From: Sympetrum striolatum
Taxonomy: Eukaryota > Arthropoda > Insecta > Odonata > Libellulidae
Reading direction: 5' to 3'
DNA: 64,000 bases
Assembly (NCBI GenBank): GCA_947579665.1
Contig: OX388349.1
Coordinates: 25,762,459 to 25,826,458, forward strand
Position numbers and translations under genes: made by a program. Below the pieces are notes generated by a model. The model was not told where the DNA came from, ran no database searches, and saw only the letters and a program-made list of their open reading frames with translations. Shown one piece after another: positions 11,113-24,157 of the stretch. Numbering within the stretch: the stretch's first letter is position 1; every line of letters begins with the position of its first letter.

Positions 11113-14100
11113 ACTGTATTCTTGTTATTTTTGACTTTACAAATATTGTATTATTGTTCTCAATGCTTTACAAGCAATGAGAACTTCTGCCTACGCACCA
11201 TTTGCATCCACTCTACATCTACTCACCATCTACGCTTGATTTGCATTTTCATCTACGTTCCATCTACTCCAAGTTCGCAACCTGCACTCCATCTCCATTT
11301 GTTATGTCATCTGAGTTTGCTGTTTAATCTTCAACGATGGCTAGCGGCGCTGCTGCTTTAGGATCTGATGGTTCCTATGGACTGAACTCAGGGTAAATCA
11401 GGGTATCAGGGTTTGGAGAGAAGATGCGTTTTTGCAGACAACGGCTTTTTGGAGCTTTTTAAAATGACTTTAATGTCACTCTAATTCTAACCTTTTGATA
11501 TTATTGCTGATTTTAAGATGAGACATCTTATAAATTGCATTCATTTACTCTCAAATGCTAATGAGAGTTAAATTACTCTTTTTTATGAAGGAGATAACTG
11601 TAGCCGTAATTACGCCAATCTCTTGTTACTATGACTCACTATATACTACACATAGATAAATAAAAGATTAATTTCTGAAATTGGTGTAAGTGTAAGCTAA
11701 AACCTTTCTGGAAATGATTAAGTGGCATGAGGAATGAGTGTGTCAGATATTTAGAGCAGATGGTTTTTTGCAGAAAGTTCGTAAGGTAATGAATAAGGCA
11801 GAAGTGAAGACAAATAAAAAATAGTTGAGCAATAAAAAGATAAGGATTATTCATCCAGATGTGAAGCAAATACCTTAGGAATAACGATATTTATTTATTT
11901 AGAAAAGGAAGTAATGTTAGTGCACGTCTACATAGCGAAGGGTGGCTAATGGAAACACATCATCTTCTAAAAATCATTCATCCTTAGGAACATGAAAAGC
12001 TGCTTCATACACGTTTATAGATAAAGAAAACCTTAAGTAATTCAAAGATTAACTTGAATTGAAGAGATACTACCTTTTTATAAATATATAATCCAATTAT
12101 AAAAAGTGAACCTGAAAATAATAACTGTGAAGTTAATTTCACTTCAGATGCTGTCTTAAAGTACTTTATGTAGGTTGTATGAAAGTAAATTTCAAAAATG
12201 TTGTTTATGTGATGTTGTACTGCTTTTAAACATTAAGAAAAGTATCAATTAAAAGTCTACTGAAACTTTTATATGCCCCAATTCCGTGGATGTTGGAGTT
12301 TTCAATGAGGTAAGTTTGCCATAAATATAATAGGGAATTAAAATTACCAATCAGGGAATTTCCCAATTGCGTTTCATTTATGTTATTGCGAATATTTTAA
12401 TTGCAATTGCTTTTACAATTTATTCGATATGCTATGAACAGCTCATTCTTCATCTTTCGTAGTGTATTTCATTTTCTTCCGAAGATTATGATAGCTTATA
12501 GTTAAGGGAATGAGGACTCAACGAGATTTAGATCCGATGACTTCATTAAAACTAGCGGAATCCGACTGATGTCAAGTGGCATACATGAACAGATCAACAT
12601 ACCATCCATCTATTTACATACATACAATATAACTATATACATTAATTTTAATTCACTATAATATCTATTATAGTCTATTATATGCACTTTATAGATATAT
12701 CATATAAGTAAATCACACAGAAATAATTACTTATTAGTTTACATAGATTTTTATTGATTTAGAAATCAGTTATTAACAGCGCAGTTTTGTTTAGAAATTC
12801 TTAGTTATTTCACATTGTATTTTACTATTTAGACCAACGTCATTCTAAAACTTCTTATTATTTTTCGGTGGAGGCTAGAGGACCACTTCTGGAAACATTT
12901 TAGTAAATATTTTTATCTCCTCCTTTTTAACTTTAATGCAAATTGAAAGAAAATTTTCATTTTCAGACTTTTAAGCCACCGTCAATTAATATTTTAGTTT
13001 GTTTATTTCCTTCTTGCTCTTTATATTTTTAGCAATTATCTATTTATCCTTAAATTCACAGTCACTGCATTAGATGTGCGAAGAAACTCATTAATGTCAA
13101 TATTGCAGCATTTAGATGTTATTTAGTGATTTGCGCATAACTTTAGTTGGTTATTGAATTGATGTCCTTATTAAACTCATATTGTCTTTTTTCCTAGTTG
13201 AAGAAGTGAAAAAATGCAGGCAATTATGGGTGCGAACTTCATGATCTTCATTTATTCCAAATAAAGGGCGGGTTGCGTTTGTTCTTGAGTTAAATTTGAA
13301 AAGTTTCATTTCCAGCCCGAAAAATTTGCACGTGGAGGTAATTATGATGGATGAGCTTGCTAAGCTAAACAGAAACACATTCACCATTAGCGAAAGAAAA
13401 TGTATATCGGGTGAAAAATAAGGAATCACTGTGGAGGAAGATCTGAGCCTGGATGACGTTGACGAATGGCAGCCCATTAGAAACAGAGACATTAATGAAA
13501 AAACGTTCTGAGATAAAGGAAAACTGTTTCTAGAATAATGAGTAAGACTGGAATGGGAAATAAGAGATGGATAGGAATTTTGGAGGGGACAAAGAGAAGA
13601 TTTCGAAAAGGAAATGGTTTCTAAATGAAAGTTCTGGGGAAGAAGCATCTTTTGTAATTAATTAGTTCATGTCTCGAAGTTTCGAAACAGAGTAGAATAG
13701 AACGACTCAAATAATGATATTCTATTATAAAAATTGTAAAATTTCAGTTGTATTAGAAGTAATTTTCGTTTCATTTATTCATTTTGTGTAGGAATATCAA
13801 CTTCAGTTAAAGGAGATCCAAGTACAGTACTCTCCCGATATTGTAGAGTTACGTAGTTAAGATAAACCACATAACCATACGTAATAAAATTATCTTAACA
13901 TCGTTACAGTAAGCATTCTTCTCACACGCATGCTACTATGCTCATTTGGCTACCTATATTCTCTTGACACCATAAAAGCTACCTCCTATCAGCGTATGGG
14001 AGGGTACGTTGATTCTACATTTACATATAGAGCATATTAAAGGAAGTGCCCCATGACTCTTCCACATTTTCTGATTATTTTCGCATACTGTTCGTGGAAT

Positions 14101-15194
14101 ATAATGAATTCATTATTCAAGTTCTTCTGTTTAGTTCATATCTATAATTAATTTAAAACGATTTTTTTTATTTACTGAGAATGCATATGGATAGGTTTCG
14201 TTTTGTGTAAAATCTTTCTGTAGAATATAGTTGCCAATGCGTTTGATTTAGACATTTTCTCTGTAAATATGCTGCAATAAATAAGTAAACAATTTCTAAA
14301 CAAAATATAATATTAGCAGTACGTGTAATCGTTACAGATGAACGAAGTGGAATCCAAACAGAAGTTACCTTATTGCTACGATCCATTTATTTTTATTTTG
14401 GATAGTACTTTGCATACTTTGAAAGCTTTCGGTTTCCGTGTAACGCGCGAAGGCCATTAATGGAAAAAATATATTTGGTGGTTCTCCAAATTATGTCGCG
14501 TAATTAAGCATCTGACTCTTTCTATTGTGGAGATGAATTCAACTTGCGTTAGAGTTGTCACAAAAGGCAGTTGAATAAACTCCTCGGAAGCATGGATGAT
14601 AATCTATACTCCTTGCTTGCGCTTACTCAAGCTCGAAATGTTATTTTCCTTCCTATTCGTAATAAAAACACGGTGAAGACTCGAATCGCGGAGCGCAGTT
14701 CACCATAACATTTACTACAAGTTCAGGGAGAGGAGTTGAGAAGCGAGCTATGCAAACAATGGAGTTAAAATTCGTTGTCAGGACAACGGCCAGAGGGAAT
14801 GCGGGTTTGTTTATTTGGACGCCATTTTGGTGGGCGTTCTTGGCCCATTAAACTGCAGCAGTTAAAGTCACTCGTTACGGAGATGCAAGCGTATGTGGAA
14901 CGAATCTGGATCTGCATTGCTGGACCAACCGCTTGTTTTCCCCGTTCCAGATTCATTTCGGGATGTTTGTGGACGTATCATTTTGGGCATTACAATTCAG
15001 AATATCCGTATATAATGGTAGGAGTATTTTGAAATAAATTAATGTTTCAATTCCAAAGGCGGGTTCAGAGAGATTCCCTTTGATCATTATGCAAGACAAA
15101 CAATTTGCGTATGGAATGAGATTTAATTACAAACTAATGGCAACAATTTAGTATTCCTATGTGCTTTGACTGAAGAGATCGTTTCAAACATATG
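11113..15194. other. AT-rich stretch without recognised gene
   Basis: No transposon end, RNA gene or recognised exon was found. The longest open frame (13151-13648, minus, 165 codons) is rich in Ser, Phe and Leu and matches nothing I know. A moderately GC-rich patch at 14765-14970 is open on both strands, which suggests composition rather than coding. Confidence 0.45.
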
Positions 15195-15255
15195 TCCCAA
15201 CTAGGAATGGAACCCGTGACTACCTGAGAAATCTCTACCCGCTTGGCTATTCGAA
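15195..15255 (-). repeat. tRNA-like sequence (SINE head or tRNA pseudogene)
   Basis: On the minus strand an RNA polymerase III A box, TAGCCAAGCGGGTAGAG (15249-15233), fits the TRGCNNAGYNGG consensus. A B box follows, GGGTTCCATTCC (15215-15204), one base from GGTTCGANTCC. The spacing suits a tRNA. The acceptor stem is not convincing, so it is not called as a working tRNA. Confidence 0.6.
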
Positions 15256-15355
15256 AACACTAACGAAACAGAACTACAATAAATGTCTTTCTCTTTGATT
15301 TTTCACTACTCAATGGCATTTTAATTGTTGCTTGAAGAAAATTAATACTATTTAC

Positions 15356-15933
15356 TTTACCCTCCGTCATTTGTGCTGTTGTATTCTGTACAACACAGAC
15401 GGTTTTTCGGGTCCCGTTTCTACCTGGGTGGTCCCTTGAACCTCTATTCCTTTATCACACTTACCATTAAATTTTAAAGTCGTCAAATGCTTATTTGTAG
15501 TCTTAAACCGACTGCGAAAGCGAGTAAATCTGTGAAGTGATGACTGTTGCAACACATAAAACGCGCGACCGTTTTGGTAAGTTTTTTATTGGCGAAATCT
15601 ATTTTTGCATATTTTAACGTTGATATGGAGATTTTCACTTATTTCGTCTTAAACTCTATTAGACGCATTTCAATTTCGGAACTAATATACATCTAGCTTT
15701 TTAGGCACTCTTTGAGCGCATGTAAATAAATAAAGGTGAATAATATTATTTTTTATTCAAATTTGTTTACTTAAATTATTCCTCTTAAATTATATTATAA
15801 CCACAAGTTTAGTAGTCAGAAATAATAATTATTCAATTAATTTCACAATTTTGGCCGAAAATCGATCTGTTGTATTGAATACAACGTGCGACTGCTCGTG
15901 TTATGAAAATAGGCGCGACTGATGAAAGGTTAA
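15356..15933. mobile_element. possible piggyBac-type mini-element
   Basis: A unit of about 570 bp (15360-15929) ends at a TTAA on the right (15930-15933) and at TTTA on the left (15356-15359), a possibly mutated TTAA. The ends read inward are CCCTCCGTCA and CCTTTCATCA, seven of ten matching. Near each end is a palindrome: TGTTGTA-TTCTG-TACAACA (15377-15395) and GTTGTATTGAATACAAC (15869-15885), each followed by GACGG- or GCGACTG-like words. This mirrors the palindrome-plus-TTAA design of the element at 5-7.5 kb, with a different palindrome. No transposase is seen. The call rests on architecture only. Confidence 0.4.
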
Positions 15934-16670
15934 TATTGTTACTAAAAGATGGAATTTGATTATAAAGATAAATATGACGAGATGTGAGCCACCTCCTTTG
16001 AAATCATTCCGATCGGTTCTGCTACTCATACACTGAAAAAATCCTCTTTTATCGAATTTCTATTTTTAAATTATAAGCATATTTTGAGGAGGTACATTTT
16101 GATGCGATTGTTATTATCAGAGCCGAGACCCATTATCTATCTGTGGATACGGTTTTTTTTATCTAACATCAAGCTATGAATTCACGATAATTCCCTGCAT
16201 ATCGTTTTACATCCCTACTCAAATTTCAGTTGATAAGTTTGATATACTTAAATACATCGAGTAATATACTTTCTCTTGTACCTACTTGATAATGAAGTGT
16301 ATTGTTGCGAATGCATTTCGCAGTATCTTTATTATGTATGACCGTTAATTTTATATGTAAATTTTTTACTTTCACAAATTTTATTTAAAATCACATGATT
16401 GAAAACTATCGTGAATTTCAAAACTATCTTCAAGTTTATCCCAAATTATTTTTGCTCCAAGTAAATATGACGACATTTATATGGGTACTCTATTATTTGC
16501 AGCGATGACCATGATCGTTCATATATGCACGCGTCTCAGCTATTACGAAGGATAAACATGGTGCTGACGCTGATTCAACATTTACCCAACGTTCTGCCCC
16601 GTTCCGGTTCTCATCCTAATCCATCTCCTGATTCGAAATCAAGAGGATACCCGAAGTTTTTTCCCCGACC
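15934..16670. other. no recognised feature
   Basis: AT-rich sequence, then a slightly GC-richer segment at 16540-16670, without recognisable coding or repeat structure. Confidence 0.5.
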
Positions 16671-17357
16671 CCTTTAATCAGGGGTACTCAACCTGGTGCC
16701 TGCGGGCACCCAGGTGCCCGAAGCGACCTCGTACAGTGCCCGTCAAGCTTCGATAAAAAGTTTTTTTTTCATTTTCTACAACATTATTTCTTGGGATTGC
16801 ACTATCGGGGATAGAGTGGAGGTTTGGCGGGGAAAGGGTCAGAAACTTGGCTGTCCTGGTCTTGGGCTTCGTAAAAATTTTATCCCTCTTATCGCCTATG
16901 TCCAGATTAACAAGACGCGTATCTATGTCATATGTAGAATGCGAAGATTCAGCTCGGCTCAGCTTATCAACGTATCAAACTCCTCATAATCAAGGACTGC
17001 TGCTTTTTGGAACGCAGCGGTGCACATGCAGCGAAAACCTTCATACCAGATGTATTCCCCGTTATCAAATCTTCTTCGGAGATAAAGACTTTCTCATATG
17101 AGAGGTTCTTTAATATGAGCTGTGAGGTTGTGATGAAATTATATATCGAAATTATATATCTTGTAATATTTTGGATCTTATTTACCATGGAACGTTTTTT
17201 TTCAAACGGCCAACGTTTAACTGGTAAAGTGATAATATTGCCAATGGATGGCCTCAATATCACCCTGGATGGAAATGTTATGTGGTGCCCGCTTCGCTTT
17301 TGGAAGCGCCCTTTGGTGCCCGGTCGCCAAAAATGGTTGAGTACCCCTGCCCTTGAT
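16671..17357. mobile_element. non-autonomous hAT-type transposon
   Basis: A 671-bp unit (16679-17349) has perfect 15-bp terminal inverted repeats, CAGGGGTACTCAACC and GGTTGAGTACCCCTG. It is flanked by 8-bp sequences matching at six of eight positions (CCTTTAAT at 16671-16678, CCCTTGAT at 17350-17357), as expected of an aged hAT target duplication. Four copies of GGGCACC in alternating orientation lie just inside the ends (16704-16710, 16713-16719, 17284-17290, 17315-17321), like the subterminal motifs bound by hAT transposases. No transposase remnant is visible. The 191-codon frame starting at 17007 runs out through the right end and is therefore not a transposon gene. Confidence 0.85.
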
Positions 17358-19780
17358 CATAACAAAGAGCAGGAATGTGAAGGACGAAATTTAATTGTTC
17401 TTGATATTTATTGTATTGTATATTTATATGTACTTATTACTGAATTTATTTTACTGTATCTTTTTATTGATGGACAAATTATAAATTTAATTTCCCTACC
17501 CTACTCTAACGCAACTGAAAAACTTCTTTTGATATTTTATTTACTGTTGATGGTTCTTCAAGCTTACTTTTCTCTTCTTTAAATGTGTATATAGCTGTAT
17601 TTCCAAAATCGGCCAATTCTTTTCTCGTTTCAGATTGTGTTTGTCACCGTATATCACAAACAATATCCTTCTCCACGTTCAAATCTCAGAATTTTGACGC
17701 ATTTAATATTCTCTATCGTAGTATTTTTGTGAACAATACATTTCAGTTACCCATTCGCAGCATTTATTAATCTTCTTGGTATGTTATCATTAATTTCCCC
17801 CACATTCATAAAAAATACATGTATAGCAGAATGTATGTATCCAATTATTTATTTCATTATTTTTTATTTAAGCTTACATTGAAAGTTGACCTTCTGGCCA
17901 GGTGGCAATGTTAAGGGGAACATAAAAAATAATTTAAGCGTGGCATTTGCCCAAAGACGGGAGGGAAACCCCTCCAAAAACCTCTCGTAGGCTGTACAAT
18001 TAAATTAGAAATTAATTATACACATATTTTGCTTATATAATGTCTTTCTGCATTAGCTTTCAGCATCCAAAATGAAATGACATCCAAAAATGTAATGTAA
18101 AGATATAGTAAAATATTACATCATGGCCCGGTGTTGTAATGTGTACTTAGCTTAATGTTTAATTATAATTTTCACTTTTACTCCAATAATCCTATAAAAT
18201 CGATAGTACAACCTTCCCTGGTAATTATTGCATTGGTTGATGTAAGTACTGTAAATAACCGAATTGAGACTTGGCATTATAATGTCCATCATATCTGTAT
18301 ATCAAATATTCTGTGGATTAGAGATAACCGCAGTTCAGTGACATTGAGTGTATTATACTTCGCAAAATTTTAATATTTTAAACTCACAAATTCCGGTACT
18401 TAAGTTAATCGTTATTTTAATGGCTAGAGAAGTTGTAACTGTCGATTATAACACTGTTTGATCGAGTTTAAGTGAATATTGCAGTAATATTCTATTTTAA
18501 CTATAGATTATAATACCAGAAATTGAAGTTAATGTGTTGTATGTATAGAATTTTTTCAAATTACGTATTTTGAGGGAAATTTAAATCATCTTGTAAGGAC
18601 CACCAAATGCTTGATAATGGTTGCATTGAATTGGTTAATAATTCAGGCCTTGAGAGTGTTAACAGATGAACTGTTTTGTAAATTAGCACTGATTAATAAT
18701 ATAATTTCCCGATAGATGGTACACGCTGTGAAAATTTATCACCGAGGTGTTACTTCAACGCATAAAACCGCAAAAGTAAATTACATACTCACCCTTGTAA
18801 TTGCTATTATTATTCAAACGCTTAAGCTAAGCGGTCCATATCCCAAAGAGGGAAGAGGAAAATGAGATAACGATCCGCGGAGAGCTGCGTGGGCTGATCA
18901 TCGATCAAATGCTCCATTGCGTGATCTCCGGCGTCATCGTTCCATATCGGCGAACATCGCTTGTCTAAAATAAGAAGAACGCCTTCTCATACGTCATGTC
19001 CGATTCTCTGTCAAATCACATGGCGGAGCGGGTGACGACAACACGGACTCTGTGGCATTCTAGGGATTACCCTTTAAATGGTTCATTGGAGAGATTGTTG
19101 CGTATTTTGGTGGTAATTACGAAATGGTTAACTCCATTTAGTCAAACTTGGGATCATGATATTTGAAAGCATGCATATTAACGAATGATCATGCGAATCC
19201 TTTTTCATTTGTTTTTTTATTTTCATCAGTTTTTTCGTCGGTATCGTAATAATTGAACTAAATATAACATGTCATTTTCTGTTATAAAGGAAATACTATA
19301 ATTTATTGCATTCAACTCATGTGTCTTACCTTTGATAGACCTGAATTTCTGATGTTTTTAATATGTAAGCTGGAGTCTAATCGGTAAGTAAATGAATGTG
19401 ATCCTCATTCCCTCACGACCGTTAAATTAGAGGTGGTCGCGTTAGGAACTGAAGGAATATGACTTGATAAAGAGAACAGTACATGAGTTTAGCATTAAAC
19501 AATCTGATTTTTCTTTGGATTTAATTGGGGCTATTTTAAAATCCCGAGAAGAAATAGACGTTAAAAAATTCTTAGAGGACCAATACATTTCCTAGGCGCA
19601 CCATTTTTGTGCAATCTCATCTACATACCATATCTTGGTATTATCCTTAATTGGGTGATTCTCCTTTCCACCACCGTATGGTCAGTTCCTCTATGACGAC
19701 GTTGGCAGTGGACGATGTCGCTCGGTTGGACGAAACCACAACCCCCTTGCCAACAGCCTTCCGAACGGCATACTAGAATG
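17358..19780. other. no recognised gene; GC-richer patch at 18.8-19.1 kb
   Basis: The stretch is AT-rich apart from 18835-19070, which is GC-richer and non-repetitive with no long open frame. That patch could be a regulatory element; there is no direct evidence. Confidence 0.4.
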
Positions 19781-19930
19781 CTCTGGCTCGACATCTCCAT
19801 TGGGAAAGCAATGGGCCGGGAGATCCGGGCTCGAGTCCCGGTCCTGCCAAACACTTTTCATGTCCGTTCTTCCCTGGGTGATTTTTCCAAGGTGCAGGGT
19901 TTTCTGTTCGAGATTACATTTCCCTTTGGT
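19781..19930 (+). repeat. tRNA-derived SINE (fragment)
   Basis: A B box embedded in a perfect stem, CCGGGCTCGAGTCCCGG (19825-19841), follows TTGGGAAAGCAATGGGCC, which resembles the A-box/D-arm part of a tRNA. The acceptor-like GTCCTGCCA comes next, then a non-tRNA body (AAACACTTTTCATGTCC...). A tRNA head plus unrelated body is the layout of a tRNA SINE. The 5' limit is uncertain and no poly-A tail or target duplication was located. Confidence 0.6.
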
Positions 19931-20204
19931 AAATTGTATAGTTGAAAAGCATACATTTCCTTTAATTGTGAACTCTCTGTTATTTTAATAATATTAATAT
20001 TTCTGTGAAGAGAGTCGTGGCCACTAAAGAACAGTTTAGAAATTAAATACAATTAACTAGCTAATGGCGAAAGCGAACATTATCGATGAATAACACAAAA
20101 GAGTCTTTAATTAAATACTGCTGTTAGGTCCAACACTCTGTTACGCTGCACAAATGAACACGCTAGAGTAAAGCTGAACGTCAAAATTAATTTCTAACGC
20201 ATTC

Positions 20205-20255
20205 CCACCATTTATCTACTTACGTGTAAAGCCGCCTTTCAGCATAATTTAGGGG
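20205..20255 (-). repeat. short LINE 3'-end fragment
   Basis: TCTACTTACG then AAGCCGCCTTTCAGCA resembles the 3' end of the LINE copies at 26657 and 43865 (TCTACATCTACAT... AAGCCGCCTTTCGGCG). The minus-strand orientation is inferred from that similarity. Only about 40 bp are convincing. Confidence 0.4.
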
Positions 20256-22944
20256 ATATAATTGTACGGGGAAATACTACACAGTAATATGTTATTAATA
20301 CCGATGGCGTTATTGTTAATAAAAATTAGAGTAAAATGCTATTACATCTAAGCAACTCGATGAGAGTACGTACTGCTAATAGTGATGCGTAAATTTGCTT
20401 ACCAATAAAACAATTAGAACAGTTTTGCTATGATTGTATTAATAGACACAGAAAACAGATACACCTTATTCAACGACTTCGACCCTTGATAGAATGCATT
20501 TGTTAAGCCATGGAGAAGTTACGAATTCGCAAAATGAAGGAAGAATGAATACCGAATGACATTTGAAGAGAAATCAGACACGAGATATCGGATTGAATTC
20601 CGCAGCTATTAGCTCCAGGTGAGCTCTCACTCTGTCAATTGTTTGCCAACGGGGTGCTGCAACAGTTCTCCTTTAAACTGCAGGCGACACTCGCGCATGT
20701 TGATGGATTTACGGAGATTCTCACTAACGCAGCTGGTGACTAAAAATTATTCTGCAAAAATTAAAAGGAGAAAGAGAAAATTCACCGAGAAATACATTTT
20801 TAAATATCAACAGATTTTTCTTTTAATATCCAGCTGTTTGTAATATGCTTTATTTTCCTTTTTAACTCGTTTTCAATGCGCAGGGGTAAGTTTGCATACT
20901 GAAGTTTCTTGATTTTAATACTTCGTATAACTTCACGTACTTACTTTGCTTAGTATGTGTATTACTTCAGCATTCGTAACCCTTTCTATCTGATATCCTT
21001 AGAATTCACCTGTAATACCATCGAATACATAACCTCAGAAATTATATAATGCTTCGGTGCTCCCTGGTCCAAATTTTGCTGTTCCACTCGTTATATATCT
21101 CTCCTTTTTATTGAGCTATTTTTCTTAACAAATTGCAAATGAAATCCTTTCAAAAATTAATACAATACGCATTTAAAGTATTCACTAATCTCGTACAATT
21201 GACTATACTCGCGTACTTAATACTAGTAATTATTGCTTGGTCAAAATCTTTATCAAGAACAGTTTCATTAAAATATTTTGGAATTATATCACCCCTTAAA
21301 TACATGTTTATTCTTTATTTGGTTTTCCATTTTATTTTTATACCAATGGGAAATTTAAACATATTCATTTGTACATAGTATTATAAACAGCTAATAATAC
21401 GAAAATAGATTTTTTTGTCATTTTAACTGTTTTTTCAGCATATATCGTATTAGTTTTATCCATAAATTATTACAGTAGATTTTTCAATCCTATTGTTAAT
21501 TTTCGTCAAATGTCAATGTTTAAAATTGGTATCGCTGCTTTTTCCAACTATTACTCACTCTTGAATGCAAAGAAAATTCAATTCAAGTCTTCATTTCTGT
21601 CTTCTCTTTTTCACCTGGCGGAATATCTGTCACTCTCTGCATCATCAATTTCCATTTCTCCTGACATTCGGATTTAATTCACCGACTCAAATCTTCTGCA
21701 TCATTTTCCAACTTTTATACTGCAGGACTTCTAAAATTCGATCGATTTAAAACGGATTTTGGTGTCTTTTTTATTACCATATTCAGGGAAAATTTCGCAA
21801 CTGTGTTCCTTTAACCAAGGGCACCAGCTTTAACTCTTCAGATGAATTGCACTGTTTCTCAATAATTTAATTCCAATTCTGTAGTGTTATGTAATTACAT
21901 ATTTATATAGGAAATAGATGGCTTTATTGAGAAAAAGAATTTACTATGCTCAAGAATAATGTAATAGATGTAAAAATTAGAGAATTTAAAATAAATAGAA
22001 AAGGTTCTAAGAAAATAAAATCTAATGCAAGAGACGAAGAAAATACCTCAAGCCAAGCAAGTTAAAAGAAATGAAAGAAAAAGTTTTTCTCCTTTTTACC
22101 CACCCCTTCTCACGATGAAAACTGAAAAAAAAATAATAAAGATCATTTATGGAATTCCACGCAAAATTCCTAACCATTCTTTCACTTTTATGATGTTCGT
22201 ATTCAATGCCCAGATGAAATATTCTCAAGTTAAACTGCTTTGAGGAATTAAAATTAGAGAAATATCAATGGAACTCTGCATTATAATGAATGTCATCAAA
22301 ATATAACCCTCTCCAGACATTGGAAATGAAATAATTTAGTGGTAGTCTGTTTTTGGTAGTTTACAATGACAATAAAAATGTTTATCGTAAAACCAAAGAT
22401 TAAAAAAGAACAAATAATTTATACCTTAGACTCCAATACAACCTCTTTTTCGAAAACTTTAAATTTAAGCTTTAAATTTAAAACAGCAGATGCCTTTCAT
22501 AATCGAAGGATTTTTGTAATCGCTTAAAAATAAAGTATCTGTTATGCACGACAGAGCCATTAGTTACTTTCAAGAGGATTGATAGGGTACTAATTTTAGT
22601 AAGACTGTACAATAATGTTCATCCAAATAAATGTATTTAGAAAGCCTCAATCCCGATGCTAAAAGTGACTTACAATGATGTTTTATTTTAGCTGTGCCTG
22701 TGGATACATAACACAGGCCTTCGAAATCGGGGTAATTGAAAATAACAAGACCATGAAAATGAGTTTGTAGTGTATTTTGAGGCACTGATTTAAAAAATAG
22801 CCTTTATTTTCTTGTATCACGTAAGGATTTTTTAAGATTTCAATGTTTATGTTTGTAATATTATTCACTATTTAGAAATTGTAGTAAAATTTATTTTCAG
22901 CTTAATAACAATCTTAAACATTTCAGCTTTGTCTAACTAATTTA
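20256..22944. other. no recognised feature
   Basis: AT-rich, with frames no longer than 81 codons. A short tandem duplication, CTTTAAATTTAAG repeated near 22460-22485, is the only pattern noted. Confidence 0.45.
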
Positions 22945-24157
22945 AAACAGTTGCCATCCTTCGGTAGTTCCTTTACAAACTGCTTCATCAATCCTAACTT
23001 GACTTGCAAAGGAGGCAACAGCACGTTTTTTGGATATAGTTAAACTGTTTCTTATCACATTTTTGGTCCCAGGTTCAAGAACTTGTCTTTTTGGCCAATC
23101 TATTCTAACCCATTGTTCAGCTCTGTCACGACTATCCCACTCACGTAGAAAACAAGATACTTAGTGTATCCGCCTTGTTGCCCAAGAAGCATTGATATAA
23201 CTTTCATATCGCTACAAACAGTCCAGTCATGGTCTGCGTATTTTACTTTGTTGAGAATTAGTAAAAGATTTTCATACCGTTCTTTCAGATGCACAGAGCC
23301 ATTGCACAGATTTGCACATGTCACAGCCAATTGGCACAGATGCATATTGACTTCCGAGATGAAGAAGGACAGCTTTAAGACTCCTTTTAGAAAATTCTAT
23401 GAGTAGCCTCCAATTTTTTTTATGATACGTGATTTTAAATTGGCCTATCAGTCCTGGAACGTCAGTACAATAAACCAGGTCATCTTTTTCCTCAAAGTAT
23501 TCCACGAATTCTTTTTTGCGGTTCCTGTGCCAGTAGAAAGAGACCTTTGGATAATACATTTTTTTCCTTCAACCTGGAACCAAACAAGTCAGCTGCTTTT
23601 TTCGACAGATCTAGATCTCGAGTCAGATCATTGAGTTCCGACTGAGTGAATGGTTGAAGTGCGTCGCTGCTAGAAGGCTTATACTCGGAATCTGATTCCT
23701 GGGTTTCTGCTGTTTCTGAATCCGAGGACGAAAGTGTCAGTTCTTTAAAAGGAATAGGCAGGTCAGGTCCATGAGGCGCCGGGCGTATGGCCAATGGAAT
23801 GATTTCCGGATACAAAATGTGTTTTCTATTTTTCTATTGTAACCACGGACTTCGCAGGAACAAAAATAAAAATCATCAGTCTAGTTCAATGGCTCACTTC
23901 ATACCATTGGAATTCCAAATTTTAAGGCTTCTTTCTTTCCTCCAAACCTAAGTCCCAAATCATGAAGACATTGCAAACACACTTTATGGGGTGCTCATGA
24001 TTTGTCTTGATCTCCTAGTTAAACACCAAAATATGCTAAATATAGTTATTTGACGTGATTCGTAATATTTCTTTGTGCACCTTTGAGCATGTATTTGCCA
24101 CACAAATAACAAAAGTCGTCAGGCAAATTTACACAGCCCCTTGAAGCTATGCTATTC
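22945..24157 (-). pseudogene. decayed copy of a multicopy arthropod ORF, function unknown
   Basis: Minus-strand islands in several frames appear in consistent order. They are a Cys-rich start (DDFCYLCGKYMLKG), LGDQDKSWAPH with CLQCLHD, FGIPMV, a Cys-x-Cys piece (YFCSCEVRGYNRK), AIRPAPHGPDLPIP, a Ser/Glu-rich linker, SELNDLTRDLDLSKKAADLF with GSRLKEKN, YFEEKDDLVYCTDVPGLIG, LIEFSKRSLKAVLLH, HLKERYENLLLIL, KVISMLLGQQGGYTKY, and WPKRQVLEPG leading to VRIDEAVCKG. I recall this architecture from numerous proteins annotated only as uncharacterised in arthropods and cnidarians and apparently spread as repeats; I cannot name the family. The paired CxxC motifs suggest an N-terminal zinc-binding fold. 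At least three frameshifts and several stops make it non-functional. No inverted termini or target duplication were found. Confidence 0.7.

Noticed and set aside
13151..13648. 165-codon minus-strand frame, Ser/Phe/Leu-rich
   Set aside because: No recognisable domain; composition follows from a purine-rich opposite strand.
17007..17582. 191-codon plus-strand frame
   Set aside because: It starts inside the hAT element and runs out through its right terminus, so it joins unrelated sequences; the latter half is hydrophobic AT-rich read-through.
22455..22490. CTTTAAATTTAAG tandem palindromic words
   Set aside because: Too short and AT-rich to distinguish from chance in this composition.
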